From positions 62,001-126,000 of the forward strand of contig NZ_CP037899.1 in NCBI RefSeq assembly GCF_007475525.1: a DNA stretch of 64,000 bases, written 5' to 3'. The first letter of the stretch is position 1, and each line of letters begins with the position of its first letter. This document shows positions 1 through 10,948 of the stretch, piece after piece. The translations under genes and the position numbers were made by a program. This DNA comes from Methylacidiphilum kamchatkense Kam1 (lineage in GTDB: Bacteria > Verrucomicrobiota > Verrucomicrobiia > Methylacidiphilales > Methylacidiphilaceae). The notes beneath the pieces were generated by a model. The model was not told where the DNA came from and searched no databases. It saw only the letters and a list, made by a program, of their open reading frames with translations.

Positions 1-969
1 TACGAGGGAATTCCAGTGAGACTATCTGGTCAAGACAGTCGGCGTGGGACTTTCAGTCAAAGACATGCGGTACTTTATGATACTAAAGTTTCTAAGAAAT
101 ATGTTCCCTTAGCGAATATCCATCCCAACCAGGCGATATTTTGTATCTACAACAGTCCTCTTTCTGAATATGCTGTTTTAGGTTTCGATTATGGCTATTC
201 TCTAGATTATCCTGAGGCTTTAATTATTTGGGAAGCTCAATACGGTGATTTTGCTAACGGAGCTCAGGTTATTATAGATCTATACCTCGTTAGCTCTGAA
301 TCGAAATGGGGGGTTACATCGAACATCGTGTTGCTATTGCCGCATGGATATGAAGGACAGGGTCCTGAGCATTCTAGCGCACGAGTGGAGAGATTCCTTC
401 AAGCATGTGCTGAAGATAATATCGTTGTTGCTAATTGTACTACCCCAGCCAATTATTTTCATATCTTAAGAAGACAGGTTTTGCGAGGCTTTTCTAAGCC
501 CTTAATCCTTTTCACACATAAAAGCCTTTTACGCAACCCACAATGTGCCTCTACCATTCCAGAATTTGTTCAAGGGTCTTTCGAAGAAGTCTTGGCGGAT
601 CCTCAGGTCAATCAACCAAGCTCAAAAGTTATCTTGTGCACTGGAAAAGTCTATTATGATCTAATAGACTACAGAAGCCGGCTTGGAAGGATGGATATTC
701 CTATTGTTCGAATCGAGCAGCTGTATCCCCTGCATGAAAAGAAGCTCAAAGAGATTGTTTTAAGGTATCAACCCAAATCCCTTGTTTGGTGTCAAGAGGA
801 GCCAAAAAACATGGGCGCTTGGAGTTATATGTTTCCTAAACTTAACGATATTTTTTCTCTTCCTGTCCTTTATGCCGGTAGGGAGGCCTCGGCCAGCACG
901 GCTACTGGTTCAATGGCTTACCATCGGCTTGAGCAACAAAAGCTTCTTTCAGATGCCTTTGGTAGATAA
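1..969 (+). CDS. sucA: 2-oxoglutarate dehydrogenase E1 component, C-terminal part
   Basis: The reading frame is open from base 1, so the gene begins upstream of the window and about 322 C-terminal residues are visible. They match the end of the thiamine-diphosphate E1 subunit, which decarboxylates 2-oxoglutarate and passes the succinyl group to the E2 lipoyl arm. Recognisable blocks are [19 protein letters not shown] at the left edge, the [16 protein letters not shown] block, and the late segment [12 protein letters not shown]. The following genes are E2 and E3 of the same complex, 40 bp downstream on the same strand, so an operon is likely. The in-frame ATG-like position at base 16 is internal, not a start. 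Confidence 0.93.
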   Translation, partial: YEGIPVRLSGQDSRRGTFSQRHAVLYDTKVSKKYVPLANIHPNQAIFCIYNSPLSEYAVLGFDYGYSLDYPEALIIWEAQYGDFANGAQVIIDLYLVSSESKWGVTSNIVLLLPHGYEGQGPEHSSARVERFLQACAEDNIVVANCTTPANYFHILRRQVLRGFSKPLILFTHKSLLRNPQCASTIPEFVQGSFEEVLADPQVNQPSSKVILCTGKVYYDLIDYRSRLGRMDIPIVRIEQLYPLHEKKLKEIVLRYQPKSLVWCQEEPKNMGAWSYMFPKLNDIFSLPVLYAGREASASTATGSMAYHRLEQQKLLSDAFGR

Positions 970-1009
970 CCCTTATGTCAATTTGTTTTAACCTAGGAGC
1001 TAGGACACA

Positions 1010-2200
1010 ATGGATATAAAAATGCCTTCTGTTGGTGAATCGATTGAATCTGGATTGATTGGCAAATGGCTGAAAAAAGAAGGAGAAAGAGTACAATCTG
1101 GAGATGCCTTGTGTGAAATTGAAACCGAGAAGATTACTACTGAAATTTACGCTGAGAAAGAAGGAATATTGCATATTCTTGTCAAAGAAGGTTCAGAGGT
1201 GAAGGTTGGGCAAACCATTGCTCAATTAGAAGAATTGCCTTCGGAAAAGATGGAGCAAGAGCCTAGTGCAAGTATCAAAGAAAAAGAAGAACAAGAGGAA
1301 AAAACAGTTTTAGAACCGCAGAAAGAGTCAATAGAGCCAGTAAAAAAGAAAGAGGAGGAAGAAAAGGCTTCTGTAGAGGCTCCTCTGATGCGTCCTGGTA
1401 GGATAACCAAAGAGATGGCGCTACAATTGATGGAGGAAGAAAAAGAAGAAAAGGAAGAAAAAAAAGAAGAAGCAAAAGAAGTCGAGTCTTTTGCTATAGG
1501 TCCTCAAGAAAAAAGAAAACCACTGAGTCCTATCCGCAAGAAGATTGCTCAGCGTTTGCTGGAAGCCCATATTGGCACCGCTCATTTAACTACGTTCAAT
1601 GAAGTCGACATGAGTACGGTGCTAGAATTAAGAAAAAATTATGGGAAGAGATTCGAAGAGAAATATGGGGTCAAACTGGGACTGATGTCCTTTTTTGTTC
1701 GAGCGGTAGTGGAGGCTTTGAAAAAAATACCAGAGGTCGGTGCGCGGATTGAAGAGGATGAACTCGTTTATCCTTCCACTTTGGATCTAGGAATAGCTGT
1801 TGCAACAGAAAAAGGGTTGATCGTACCAGTGATTCGTAGCGCCGAAAATCTAAGTTTTGCTCAGATTGAAAAAACGATTCAAGAACTAGCTATAAAAGCC
1901 AGAAGTGGGAAAATTACACTCGAAGACATTGAAGGAGGAGTCTTTACGATAACCAATGGCGGTGTCTTTGGCTCTATGCTTTCTACGCCTATACTGAATC
2001 CGCCTCAAAGCGGCATTCTTGGAATGCATGCTATTAAAGAAAGGCCTGTAGCAATCAATGGGAAAGTGGAAATCAGACCCGTTATGTATCTTGCTCTTAC
2101 CTACGATCATCGGGTGATTGATGGGAAAGAAGCTGTCAGCTTTTTAGTCCTTGTCAAAGAGTTTATCGAACAACCCGCCTCTGTTCTTTTGGAAGTGTAA
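1010..2200 (+). CDS. sucB: Dihydrolipoamide succinyltransferase (E2 of 2-oxoglutarate dehydrogenase)
   Basis: This 396-residue protein moves the succinyl group from the lipoyl arm to CoA in the cytoplasmic 2-oxoglutarate dehydrogenase complex. Residues 1-75 form one lipoyl domain; the lipoylated lysine should be Lys41 in [11 protein letters not shown]. Residues 80-165 are an extremely Glu/Lys-rich linker that replaces the usual Ala/Pro hinge. A short E3-binding-like segment ([11 protein letters not shown]) follows, then the catalytic acyltransferase domain. The active-site motif is DHRVIDG, with His367 and Asp371. The gene follows sucA by 40 bp and precedes lpdA by 32 bp. Succinyl rather than acetyl specificity is inferred from the adjacent sucA. 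Confidence 0.92.
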   Translation: MDIKMPSVGESIESGLIGKWLKKEGERVQSGDALCEIETEKITTEIYAEKEGILHILVKEGSEVKVGQTIAQLEELPSEKMEQEPSASIKEKEEQEEKTVLEPQKESIEPVKKKEEEEKASVEAPLMRPGRITKEMALQLMEEEKEEKEEKKEEAKEVESFAIGPQEKRKPLSPIRKKIAQRLLEAHIGTAHLTTFNEVDMSTVLELRKNYGKRFEEKYGVKLGLMSFFVRAVVEALKKIPEVGARIEEDELVYPSTLDLGIAVATEKGLIVPVIRSAENLSFAQIEKTIQELAIKARSGKITLEDIEGGVFTITNGGVFGSMLSTPILNPPQSGILGMHAIKERPVAINGKVEIRPVMYLALTYDHRVIDGKEAVSFLVLVKEFIEQPASVLLEV

Positions 2201-2232
2201 ATGTTGGTTTTATAGAAAGCGAAAAGAAAAGA

Positions 2233-3633
2233 ATGGATACATTTGATGTAGGCGTCATTGGATCTGGTCCTGGTGGCTATGTAGCCGCCATTCGAGCAGC
2301 TCAGCTCGGCTTGAAAGTGGCAATTATTGAGAAAGACAAGACTCTTGGAGGTACCTGCCTGAATGTGGGATGTATTCCGAGTAAAGCCCTCCTGTCTCTT
2401 TCTGAATATTACCATTTTGCCAAGACAAAGTTTGCTGAAAATGGATTGCTCGTTGACAATCTTCGCTTCGATCTCGATAAACTCATGAAGAAAAAAGACC
2501 AAGTCGTCTATAAGCTGGTCAAGGGAGTGGATTTTCTCATGAAGAAAAACGGGATTGAAGTATTTCATGGGAAAGGATCGCTTGTAGATCCTCAAACGAT
2601 CTTCATAGCCGAAGAAAATGAAGGAGAACGTAGAATTAAAGCTAAAAATATTATCCTTGCTACAGGTAGTGCACCAGCTTCTCTGTCTTTTCTGCCTCCC
2701 TTTAACGATCAGATTGTGGATAGCACATCAGCCCTTCAGTTTAGTTCTGTTCCCAGAAGTATGGCTGTTATAGGTGCTGGAGCTGTTGGACTAGAGCTAG
2801 GATCTGTGTGGAGTAGACTTGGATCTAAAGTGTATGTTATAGAGCTTTTGCCAAGAATTTGTCCATTGATGGATCATTCCGTATCCAGCACTTTAGAAAC
2901 CTTTCTTCGAAATCAAGGAATAGAATTTTTTCTTAATACCAAAATCATCTCTGCAACGAGCAATACAAACGAAGTCTTACTTGAATTAGTTTCAGGATCC
3001 AAGACCTACTCGCTCAGTGTCGAAAAAGTACTCGTGGCCGTAGGGAGAATTCCTTATACTCATGGCTTGAATTTGCAACAAATAGGCATCAGTACTACAA
3101 AGAAAGGCAGTGTAGAGGTAAATGCATGGTGGCAAACAAATTTTGCCCATATTTATGCAATTGGCGATTTAGTGGAAGGGCCGATGCTTGCTCATAGAGC
3201 TCAACTAGAAGGAATAGCGGTCGCTGAAATCATTGCTGGGCTTCGGTTCCCACAACTCAACTATGCGCTCATCCCCTCTATTATTTATACCTCTCCTGAA
3301 GCAGGAGGAATTGGCTTTACAGAAGAAGAATTGCAAGCAGCTAAAAGAGACTATAAAAAGGGTTTATCGAAGTTCTCTATTAATGGAAGGGCATTGGCTG
3401 GGGATGTCGGCGAAGGATTTGTAAAAATTTTGGTGGATACCAAAAATGATAAGATTTTGGGAATCCATGGAGTGGGACCCGTTATTTCCGAGCTCATTTC
3501 GATGTCGACCCCATTGTTTTTAAGAAAGGTTAGCGGGGTGGATTTCCTAGACCTGCCATTAGCGCATCCTACGCTTTCTGAAGTGCTTCGTGAGGCAGCG
3601 CTTGATGCCTATAAACGGTCGATTCATTCATAA
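2233..3633 (+). CDS. lpdA: Dihydrolipoyl dehydrogenase (E3)
   Basis: A full-length (466 aa) flavoprotein that reoxidises dihydrolipoamide with NAD+ for the 2-oxoglutarate dehydrogenase complex. It has the FAD-binding GSGPGGY at residues 10-16 and the redox-active disulfide Cys42-LNVG-Cys47. A second Rossmann motif, GAGAVGLELG, binds NAD, and the C-terminal His445/Glu450 pair sits in AHPTLSEVLREA. It is the last gene of the sucA-sucB-lpdA operon. Its last 10 bases overlap the 3' end of the convergent alanine racemase gene. Confidence 0.94.
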   Translation: MDTFDVGVIGSGPGGYVAAIRAAQLGLKVAIIEKDKTLGGTCLNVGCIPSKALLSLSEYYHFAKTKFAENGLLVDNLRFDLDKLMKKKDQVVYKLVKGVDFLMKKNGIEVFHGKGSLVDPQTIFIAEENEGERRIKAKNIILATGSAPASLSFLPPFNDQIVDSTSALQFSSVPRSMAVIGAGAVGLELGSVWSRLGSKVYVIELLPRICPLMDHSVSSTLETFLRNQGIEFFLNTKIISATSNTNEVLLELVSGSKTYSLSVEKVLVAVGRIPYTHGLNLQQIGISTTKKGSVEVNAWWQTNFAHIYAIGDLVEGPMLAHRAQLEGIAVAEIIAGLRFPQLNYALIPSIIYTSPEAGGIGFTEEELQAAKRDYKKGLSKFSINGRALAGDVGEGFVKILVDTKNDKILGIHGVGPVISELISMSTPLFLRKVSGVDFLDLPLAHPTLSEVLREAALDAYKRSIHS

Positions 3634-4793
3634 TAATGCACGGAAGCATTAGAGCAGGAAAGAAAATGCCGATACTGTCTTGGAATGTTTGAATGGATAT
3701 TAGTGAGTATTTCATAGGAAATTGTTCCAGCAAGCTTGGCCAGTTCGTCTGCATTAATGGATTCTTTTCCTTGCGTACCGATCAATACCGCCTCCTCGCC
3801 AATTTTACATGAAGACAGTTCGCTGATATCCACCATGATCTGGTTCATTGTAACCGCTCCACGGACTGGACATCTTTTTCCTTTGATAAGTACAAAGGCT
3901 TTATTAGAAAGCGATCGGAGATAGCCATCGCCATAACCGATGGAAAGCACTGCGATCTTAGAAGGTTTTTTAAGTCTGTAAGTAGCTCCATAGCTGATTG
4001 GATGGTTTTTGGGAAGCTCTTTTATAAGCACGACTTTGCATTTCCAGCTCATAATTGGTTTAAGAAGCCTTCGTAGGAATGACATGGGGGCAAGTCCATA
4101 TAGGGCAAGACCGATCCGTACATAATCGCAAGCATAAACGCTTTTCCGCCATAAAGCCGCACTATTGGCAACATGAATGGGAAGGCCTTTGAAATACTCC
4201 TTTAATTTTAATAGCTCAAGCCACTGCTTCTCAGTCGCTTCTATATCTGCATCTGCTTGGGAAAAATGGGTGCACACTGCACCGATACAGACAGAAGAAA
4301 GTTTTTTTATTTTTTCCATCTCTTTAACAAAATTAGAAGGGATAAATCCAAGTCTTCCCATCCCTGTATCTATTTTAAGATGAATTATTGCCTTTTTGCC
4401 TAAATGTTCTGCTGCTTTATTGAGCCATTTTGCCTCATTGAATGAAGAGACAACCACCCAGGCATTATTGGCGATCACAAGTGGAGCTTCCGGAGGCAAT
4501 ATAGGACATAAGATTAATAAAGGATTTTGGATACCAGCATTTCTCAGTTCGATAACCTCATCGACGTTGTTGATTCCAAGAACTTCGATCCCAGATTGCA
4601 CAAGTTCTCTGGATATAGGAACAAGGCCATGGCCGTAGGCATTAGACTTAACAACAGCAATAATTTTTGTTTTTTTGGGAATCCTGTTTCTTGCCACGCG
4701 GATATTAAAGCGCAAAGCCTGCCCATCAATTTCTACCCAACTACGGGGTAGAGGCGCAGCCGAAAAAAAAGGATAGTAATTCTTATAGCTCAT
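3624..4793 (-). CDS. alr: Alanine racemase
   Basis: A 389-residue PLP enzyme interconverting L- and D-alanine for peptidoglycan synthesis. The PLP lysine is Lys49 in AVVKSNAYGHG. The C-terminal domain carries the catalytic tyrosine region ISYGATYR and the conserved GYGDGY and MNQIMVD motifs. Length is slightly above the usual 360-380 because of about 15 extra N-terminal residues. The 3' end overlaps convergent lpdA by 10 bp. Upstream, tsaB lies only 7 bp away on the same strand, so the two are probably co-transcribed. Confidence 0.93.
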   Translation of the reverse strand: MSYKNYYPFFSAAPLPRSWVEIDGQALRFNIRVARNRIPKKTKIIAVVKSNAYGHGLVPISRELVQSGIEVLGINNVDEVIELRNAGIQNPLLILCPILPPEAPLVIANNAWVVVSSFNEAKWLNKAAEHLGKKAIIHLKIDTGMGRLGFIPSNFVKEMEKIKKLSSVCIGAVCTHFSQADADIEATEKQWLELLKLKEYFKGLPIHVANSAALWRKSVYACDYVRIGLALYGLAPMSFLRRLLKPIMSWKCKVVLIKELPKNHPISYGATYRLKKPSKIAVLSIGYGDGYLRSLSNKAFVLIKGKRCPVRGAVTMNQIMVDISELSSCKIGEEAVLIGTQGKESINADELAKLAGTISYEILTNIHSNIPRQYRHFLSCSNASVHYYE

Positions 4794-4800
4794 TTTCTTA

Positions 4801-5376
4801 TTAAACAGGGCCTCTTAAATAGATAGGTTCTGGGAAAGGGGTGTTATCGAATGGAGGACAATTTTCTGGAAGTAGAAAAAAGTCTTCGGCTCTTGGAAAA
4901 ACTTGAGTCATGTTGTCATGTAGGGCTTCTGGACTAACCGCTAAATCAACCGTTTTGATTATTTCTGTCAGTTTTTGTTGCTCAATAAGATAAGGCCCTT
5001 GGACGAGTTTGCCATAAGAAAAGAGGGAACAAAAAAGTTCTCCTCTTCTGGCATCAGAAAATATTCCCAAGGAAGGAATATGAGAAAATTGAAGGCCTAT
5101 AGACCAAATGCTTGGAATGGAAAGAATTGAAGCATTTTTGGCTATGCTGATTCCTTGTGCGGCTGCAATGCCTACCCGGATAGAGGAAAAAGATCCTGGT
5201 CCTGTTCCAACAAAGATCTTTTCGATCTTCAAAGAGGCCAAATTTAATTTTTCCAGACAATCAAATAGAGAAGAAAAATGGCGTTTTCCTTTAAAATAAG
5301 AGCGCCAGACAACTTGGTGATTTTCTGCCAAAGCCACACTGCCTATTTCTGAAGAGGTATCAATTGAAAGGATCAT
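4801..5376 (-). CDS. tsaB: tRNA threonylcarbamoyladenosine synthesis protein TsaB
   Basis: This 191-aa protein belongs to the ASKHA-fold TsaB family, the partner of TsaD in making t6A37 on ANN-decoding tRNAs. The N-terminal motif MILSIDTSSEIGSVAL and the family-defining GTGPGSFSSIRVGIA block are both present. It is at the short end of the family, with a reduced C-terminal half. It lies between tsaE (46 bp upstream) and alr (7 bp downstream), so two t6A genes are neighbours here. TsaC and TsaD are not in the window. Confidence 0.9.
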   Translation of the reverse strand: MILSIDTSSEIGSVALAENHQVVWRSYFKGKRHFSSLFDCLEKLNLASLKIEKIFVGTGPGSFSSIRVGIAAAQGISIAKNASILSIPSIWSIGLQFSHIPSLGIFSDARRGELFCSLFSYGKLVQGPYLIEQQKLTEIIKTVDLAVSPEALHDNMTQVFPRAEDFFLLPENCPPFDNTPFPEPIYLRGPV

Positions 5377-5422
5377 AAATTATATGAACAGATGGGGATG
5401 TTCTAAAATAACAACAGAGGGA

Positions 5423-5869
5423 TCAACGAATGCGTTTAATTTTTCTTTCATTTTGAGCTATGATTGTAATTTCCCAATACTGGGTCCAAGAAGGTAATAG
5501 TTTTTCTATTTTTTGGGGCCATTCTACAAAACAAATCGCTTCTGCATACAAGATTTCTTCCAAATAATGAGATAAGATAGAAGGCACGTTTTCTACTCTG
5601 TACAAGTCAATATGAAAAATATCGAACTTTTCTCCTTTATAACAGTGGACCAAACTAAAAGTAGGACTCGTTACCTCGCCTTTAAAACCTAAAGCAAGAG
5701 CAGCACCTTTGACAAGTTGGGTCTTACCCGATCCCAACTCGCCGATCAATGCAAACACTTCTCCACCCTGGCAAGGCCTTACCAGTTCTTTGGCAAAATT
5801 AATAGTCTCCTCTGGACTTTTGGAAATGATCGAAGCCTCTGTATCCATCCTGAAATTCCATTTTTCCAT
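5423..5869 (-). CDS. tsaE: tRNA threonylcarbamoyladenosine ATPase TsaE
   Basis: A P-loop ATPase of about 148 aa that drives the TsaB-TsaD cycle in t6A synthesis. The Walker A motif is GELGSGKTQLVKG, followed by the family segments SPTFSLVHCYKG and FHIDLYRV, and FVEWPQKIE near the C-terminus. Start is uncertain: TTG at 5887, ATG at 5869 or ATG at 5848 are all possible, and homology only begins near the last. Every choice overlaps the 3' end of thiL (5799) by 50 bp or more in another frame, which suggests translational coupling. Confidence 0.88.
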   Translation of the reverse strand: MEKWNFRMDTEASIISKSPEETINFAKELVRPCQGGEVFALIGELGSGKTQLVKGAALALGFKGEVTSPTFSLVHCYKGEKFDIFHIDLYRVENVPSILSHYLEEILYAEAICFVEWPQKIEKLLPSWTQYWEITIIAQNERKIKRIR

Positions 5870-6746
5870 TTTTGCTAAAAGTTCCAATTTTTTTTATAGG
5901 AACCTCGAAAGGCCAATTTTTTATAAGATCTATTTCTTTTTCTTTTGCGACAGAAAAAAGCAATTCATAATCTTCTCCATCGGTTAAGGCATTGTGAAGG
6001 CCATAGTTTTTTCGCACTGGAATTGCCTCATAATCGATTTCAAAGCCAATATTGGAAGCTTTTGCCATCCTGGGTAAATCGGTAGCCAAGCCATCACTTA
6101 GATCCATCATCGCCTTTGCCCATTGGCCTTTGGCAAGCCATTGGCCTTCTTGTATTCTGGGGATAAATAATAGATGGTGGCCAGAATCATAGCTGCCTCC
6201 AAGAACTCCTGTAACAAACAAAGAGTCTCCATCTTCTGCTCCCGATCTCAATATTGGCTTATAGCCATCGGTTTTTCCCCATACCGTTACTACAATAAAA
6301 AGTTGGTTTGACTTAGTGGTTTCTCCTCCAATAAGATCCATTCCGATAGCACGAGCCAAATCAGTTAATCCCTTATAAAGTTGCTTTATTCTTTCTACTT
6401 TCTCTGTTCTGTTAACTCCAAGACCTACGAGGGCATAGAGCGGTTCTCCGCCCATAGAGGCGATATCAGAGAGAGCCCTTGCGAGCGCTTTCCGTCCAAT
6501 CCATTCTGGAGGACTTGATGGATCAAAGTGCACATTTTCTACGGTTGCATCCATTTTGAAAAGATAATAGAGCTCTTTTTTTTCTGCTTGGATTACTGCA
6601 CAGTCTTCTGCTATGGAAGCGATGACTTCTCTTTTGCTTTTTCTCCACCCTTCAACGAGAAGACTGATGAGCTGCTCTTCGCTGAGATCAGAAACGAGAG
6701 ATTCCGATGTTAAAGAAAATGGGATATTGGTTTTCTTACTTTGCAC
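5799..6746 (-). CDS. thiL: Thiamine-monophosphate kinase
   Basis: A 315-aa kinase of the AIR-synthase/PurM-like superfamily that phosphorylates thiamine monophosphate to thiamine diphosphate, the cofactor of the SucA and IlvB enzymes in this window. Family features are the Asp-rich metal site (EDCAVI near residue 48), FKMDATVENVHF, ALSDIASMGGEP, GGETTKS and MDLSDGLATDL. The N-terminal 25 residues are not conserved, so the true start could be slightly downstream. The 3' end overlaps tsaE. Confidence 0.91.
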   Translation of the reverse strand: MQSKKTNIPFSLTSESLVSDLSEEQLISLLVEGWRKSKREVIASIAEDCAVIQAEKKELYYLFKMDATVENVHFDPSSPPEWIGRKALARALSDIASMGGEPLYALVGLGVNRTEKVERIKQLYKGLTDLARAIGMDLIGGETTKSNQLFIVVTVWGKTDGYKPILRSGAEDGDSLFVTGVLGGSYDSGHHLLFIPRIQEGQWLAKGQWAKAMMDLSDGLATDLPRMAKASNIGFEIDYEAIPVRKNYGLHNALTDGEDYELLFSVAKEKEIDLIKNWPFEVPIKKIGTFSKNGKMEFQDGYRGFDHFQKSRGDY

Positions 6747-6830
6747 TATAGATTCCCAAAAGTAATAGGATTTTAGCTTTAATTTCTTAGAAATGTCATA
6801 ATGGGGTTCTAAAGAGTCAATAGTTTTTCT

Positions 6831-7610
6831 TTAACCGAATTTTGCTAAAAGAAGAAGGCATGCTGTAAAACCATTGAACCAGAAATGAATGGCCATAGAG
6901 AGGATCAAACAACCACTGAATTCATAAACGGCTGCTAATATCATGCCAAAGATAAAAAGAGGGAGAAAAGTGATCCAATGAATGTGAAGCAAAGCAAAGA
7001 TAAGGCCACTCAGTACTATGGCACTTCTTTTTGTAAGGCGACTTCTAAAAAATTGATAAAGAAATCCCCTGAAAAGAAGCTCTTCTCCAATAGGAGCAGC
7101 CACAAGAATTAAAGCTAAAAGAACAGCAATTTCACTGGGCTTTGAGGCATGTAAAAAAAGATCGACTGCGGGCTGTCTTGGAACGGGAAGATGGAGTGCT
7201 TTCCCAATATTCTCACTGAGTCCGGCAATCATTTGAAGGGGCAGGTAGGCAGAGAGACATATCCAAAAACTGAGGATGGCAATTTCCCATGGATTAAACT
7301 GAGAGATCCCTAAGAAGTCCGAAAGAGAATACCCGTGAAAACGGACCAAAAGGACAATAAGAATAATAGAAAAAATGCTCAATCCAGCAGCGACACCAAG
7401 CAAAATGCCTGAGAGAAGAAAGAGACATACGGCAACAAGTTCCAACCAGCTAAAAGGAATTGGAAGAAATTCTCTAAAAGGAGCAAAATCGGTTTTTTTC
7501 CACCGATAAAGAAAAATCCCCATTGCCAGATCCGCCAGAAAGGTAAGCAATAGGAAGCAAAGGATCAACGGCTTATAATGAACAATGAGTCTTTGTGTTA
7601 GTTCATCCAC
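6831..7610 (-). CDS. CPBP-family intramembrane metalloprotease
   Basis: A 259-aa very hydrophobic protein with about seven predicted membrane helices. It carries the two hallmark motifs of the CPBP/CAAX-prenyl protease 2 (ABI) family: EELLFRGFLYQFFRSR, with the catalytic Glu-Glu and Arg, and the later histidine motif ALLHIHW. Bacterial members are membrane proteases of mostly unknown substrate, sometimes linked to bacteriocin self-immunity. No bacteriocin-like gene lies nearby; neighbours are thiL and sppA. The family call is firm, the role is not. Confidence 0.85.
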   Translation of the reverse strand: MDELTQRLIVHYKPLILCFLLLTFLADLAMGIFLYRWKKTDFAPFREFLPIPFSWLELVAVCLFLLSGILLGVAAGLSIFSIILIVLLVRFHGYSLSDFLGISQFNPWEIAILSFWICLSAYLPLQMIAGLSENIGKALHLPVPRQPAVDLFLHASKPSEIAVLLALILVAAPIGEELLFRGFLYQFFRSRLTKRSAIVLSGLIFALLHIHWITFLPLFIFGMILAAVYEFSGCLILSMAIHFWFNGFTACLLLLAKFG

Positions 7611-7774
7611 GTTTTGCTATCCTACTCTTTGTTGCTAGCATTATGCCTAAAGCAAGCTATGCAGTCTAGTTTCTTGAATGATCTACCCTTTTGAAAATTC
7701 CAACGCTAGATAGAAATGGAATGGTTCCTGTGACAATTCCACGGTCTTCGTTAAAAACAAACTTCCAGCCTTTA

Positions 7775-8767
7775 TTAATTCAAACCAAAAGCTTGAGGAT
7801 AAAGATAGTATAGGTGTCCTGATGATATTGGCCATTGGAACGGTTGGGGGCTCAGTTTGATATTCGGGATCATTTCCTTGGAAAAAAGGCGAAACAAATT
7901 AGAAAATTTAAAGGGAGGTACATAACGAATGAGCCGAGCGGATGGAACTTTAGAAAGCTCCTTGCATTTGTTAAAAGCATCTTCGAAATACCCAAGTCCA
8001 TCAATCAGCCCATTTTTTAAAGCATCTTGACCCATGAAAATTCTTCCATCGGCAAGATTGTTTTTCAGCTTATTGATATCCATATGTCTTTCTTTGGCTA
8101 CTATGGACACAAACTTATTATAGGTTTCATCAATTAATCCTTGGACAAAAGCTTGTTCTTCTGGGGTCATTTCTCTTGTCGGATTTAACAGATCTTTCAT
8201 TTTTCCTGATTTAAATGTGAGGGCTTTTATTCCGACTTTTTCCATTAAATCTTTGACGAGAAAAGATTCCATAATGACTCCAATGCTGCCGGTAATCGTC
8301 AGGTCATTAGCCATAAGATAGGTGCCACCAACCGCCGAGTAATAGCCCCCAGAAGCCGCCATAGACTCCATATAGATCACCACGGGTTTTACATTACGAG
8401 TCAATCGGATTTCATGATAAATGACATCACTAGCGTTAACTTCTCCTCCAGGGGAATTAATGGCAATAATGATTCCTTTGACTTTTTTATCTTCTCGAGC
8501 TGCCTTCAGTTGCACTTTCATGTCTTCGACAGTGTTTTGAGTGAACGTTCCTCCTTCATCCTGACTTATTAGTCCACGAAGATGGATAAGAGCAATTTTA
8601 ACATCTTTCATGGCGAAATCACCGCCGACAAATTCTTCTTCTAGAGCGAGCGGAGCGGATGGTGCCTTTTTAGTTTGTAAAATGGATATAAAAATAAGAT
8701 TCAAAAGTAGGCTAAAACATAAAACTAAAATTAAAAACACGCTAAAACAGCCACCTTTCTTATTCAT
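7775..8767 (-). CDS. sppA: Signal peptide peptidase SppA (S49 family, short form)
   Basis: A 330-aa membrane-anchored serine protease that degrades cleaved signal peptides. An N-terminal anchor helix (residues 8-30) precedes one S49 domain. The nucleophile serine lies in ESMAASGGYYSA, the oxyanion region in ITGSIGVIM, and the catalytic lysine in FKSGKMKDLLNP. This is the single-domain form typical of Gram-positive and many other bacteria, not the double-length E. coli type. The C-terminal 45 residues are not conserved. Confidence 0.9.
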   Translation of the reverse strand: MNKKGGCFSVFLILVLCFSLLLNLIFISILQTKKAPSAPLALEEEFVGGDFAMKDVKIALIHLRGLISQDEGGTFTQNTVEDMKVQLKAAREDKKVKGIIIAINSPGGEVNASDVIYHEIRLTRNVKPVVIYMESMAASGGYYSAVGGTYLMANDLTITGSIGVIMESFLVKDLMEKVGIKALTFKSGKMKDLLNPTREMTPEEQAFVQGLIDETYNKFVSIVAKERHMDINKLKNNLADGRIFMGQDALKNGLIDGLGYFEDAFNKCKELSKVPSARLIRYVPPFKFSNLFRLFSKEMIPNIKLSPQPFQWPISSGHLYYLYPQAFGLN

Positions 8768-8852
8768 AGTGACAATCCTTTTCTGTGCTCAGAGTAAATC
8801 ATTTCCTCCGTTCTGCAATACTAAAATAAATAAGTAGCTATTCATTTCCGTG

Positions 8853-10390
<1,538 letters not shown>

Positions 10391-10556
10391 TTAGTTTGCA
10401 TTGTATGTTTTTTTTCCTCATGAAACTTTTTCTATGAATATTCTTGAGAAAAAAGAAAATATGTTAACTTTTATTTTGATCATTATCACTTTAGGCACAT
10501 AGTTAAAAGAGGGAGAAGAAGGGACAATCCTCTGGAAAAGAAGAAAGTAATATGAT

Positions 10557-10894
10557 ATGGGGAATTTAACAAGAAGAGATTTAGTCGTCAAGGTTGCGAT
10601 GAAAACAGGTTTGCCACAACAAGAAGTGGCAAAGGTCTTTGAGGAGATCCTTGATGTTTTTATGGAAGTTTTCAAAAAAAAAGAGACGATTGAACTGCGC
10701 AATTTTGGGGTTTTTGAAGTTACTTTAAGAAAAGCTAGAATAGGACGCAATCCACGAAATCCCGAGCGGGACATTCTTATACCCCAAGAGCTGTGGTTCG
10801 ATTTAAACCAGGAAAAGAAGTTAAAGGCATTCTCAATGCGATTACAAAAGATCTCCTTAAAGAGGAAGAATTAAAGAAGAAGAAAAAGACATAA
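10557..10894 (+). CDS. HU/IHF-family DNA-binding protein, frameshifted near the 3' end
   Basis: The protein starts GNLTRRDLVVKVAMKTG and follows the HU/IHF fold: two helices, then FGVFEVTLRKARIGRNPRNP, the beta-arm region that enters the DNA minor groove. After DILIP the frame is lost. Adding one C to the four-C run at 10782-10785 continues the family sequence as PPRAVVRFKPGKE, then NAITKDLL and a Lys/Glu-rich tail, ending at 10894 (about 112 aa). As read, translation ends at 10874 with an unrelated tail. Family members bend DNA and organise the nucleoid. HU versus IHF cannot be decided here. A GGGAGAAGAAGGG stretch lies 25-45 bp upstream. Confidence 0.82.
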
Positions 10895-10948
10895 TTTTGC
10901 TTTTCTTTTTTAAAAAACTGAGTTATTGCCTCTAAGCTATTTTGTTTT

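Noticed and set aside
902-1174. Minus-strand ORF across the sucA-sucB junction
   Set aside because: Antisense to two conserved genes, no family features, no ribosome site.
2107-2595. 162-codon minus-strand ORF inside lpdA
   Set aside because: Complement of the conserved FAD-binding domain; codon pattern follows lpdA, so it is a shadow.
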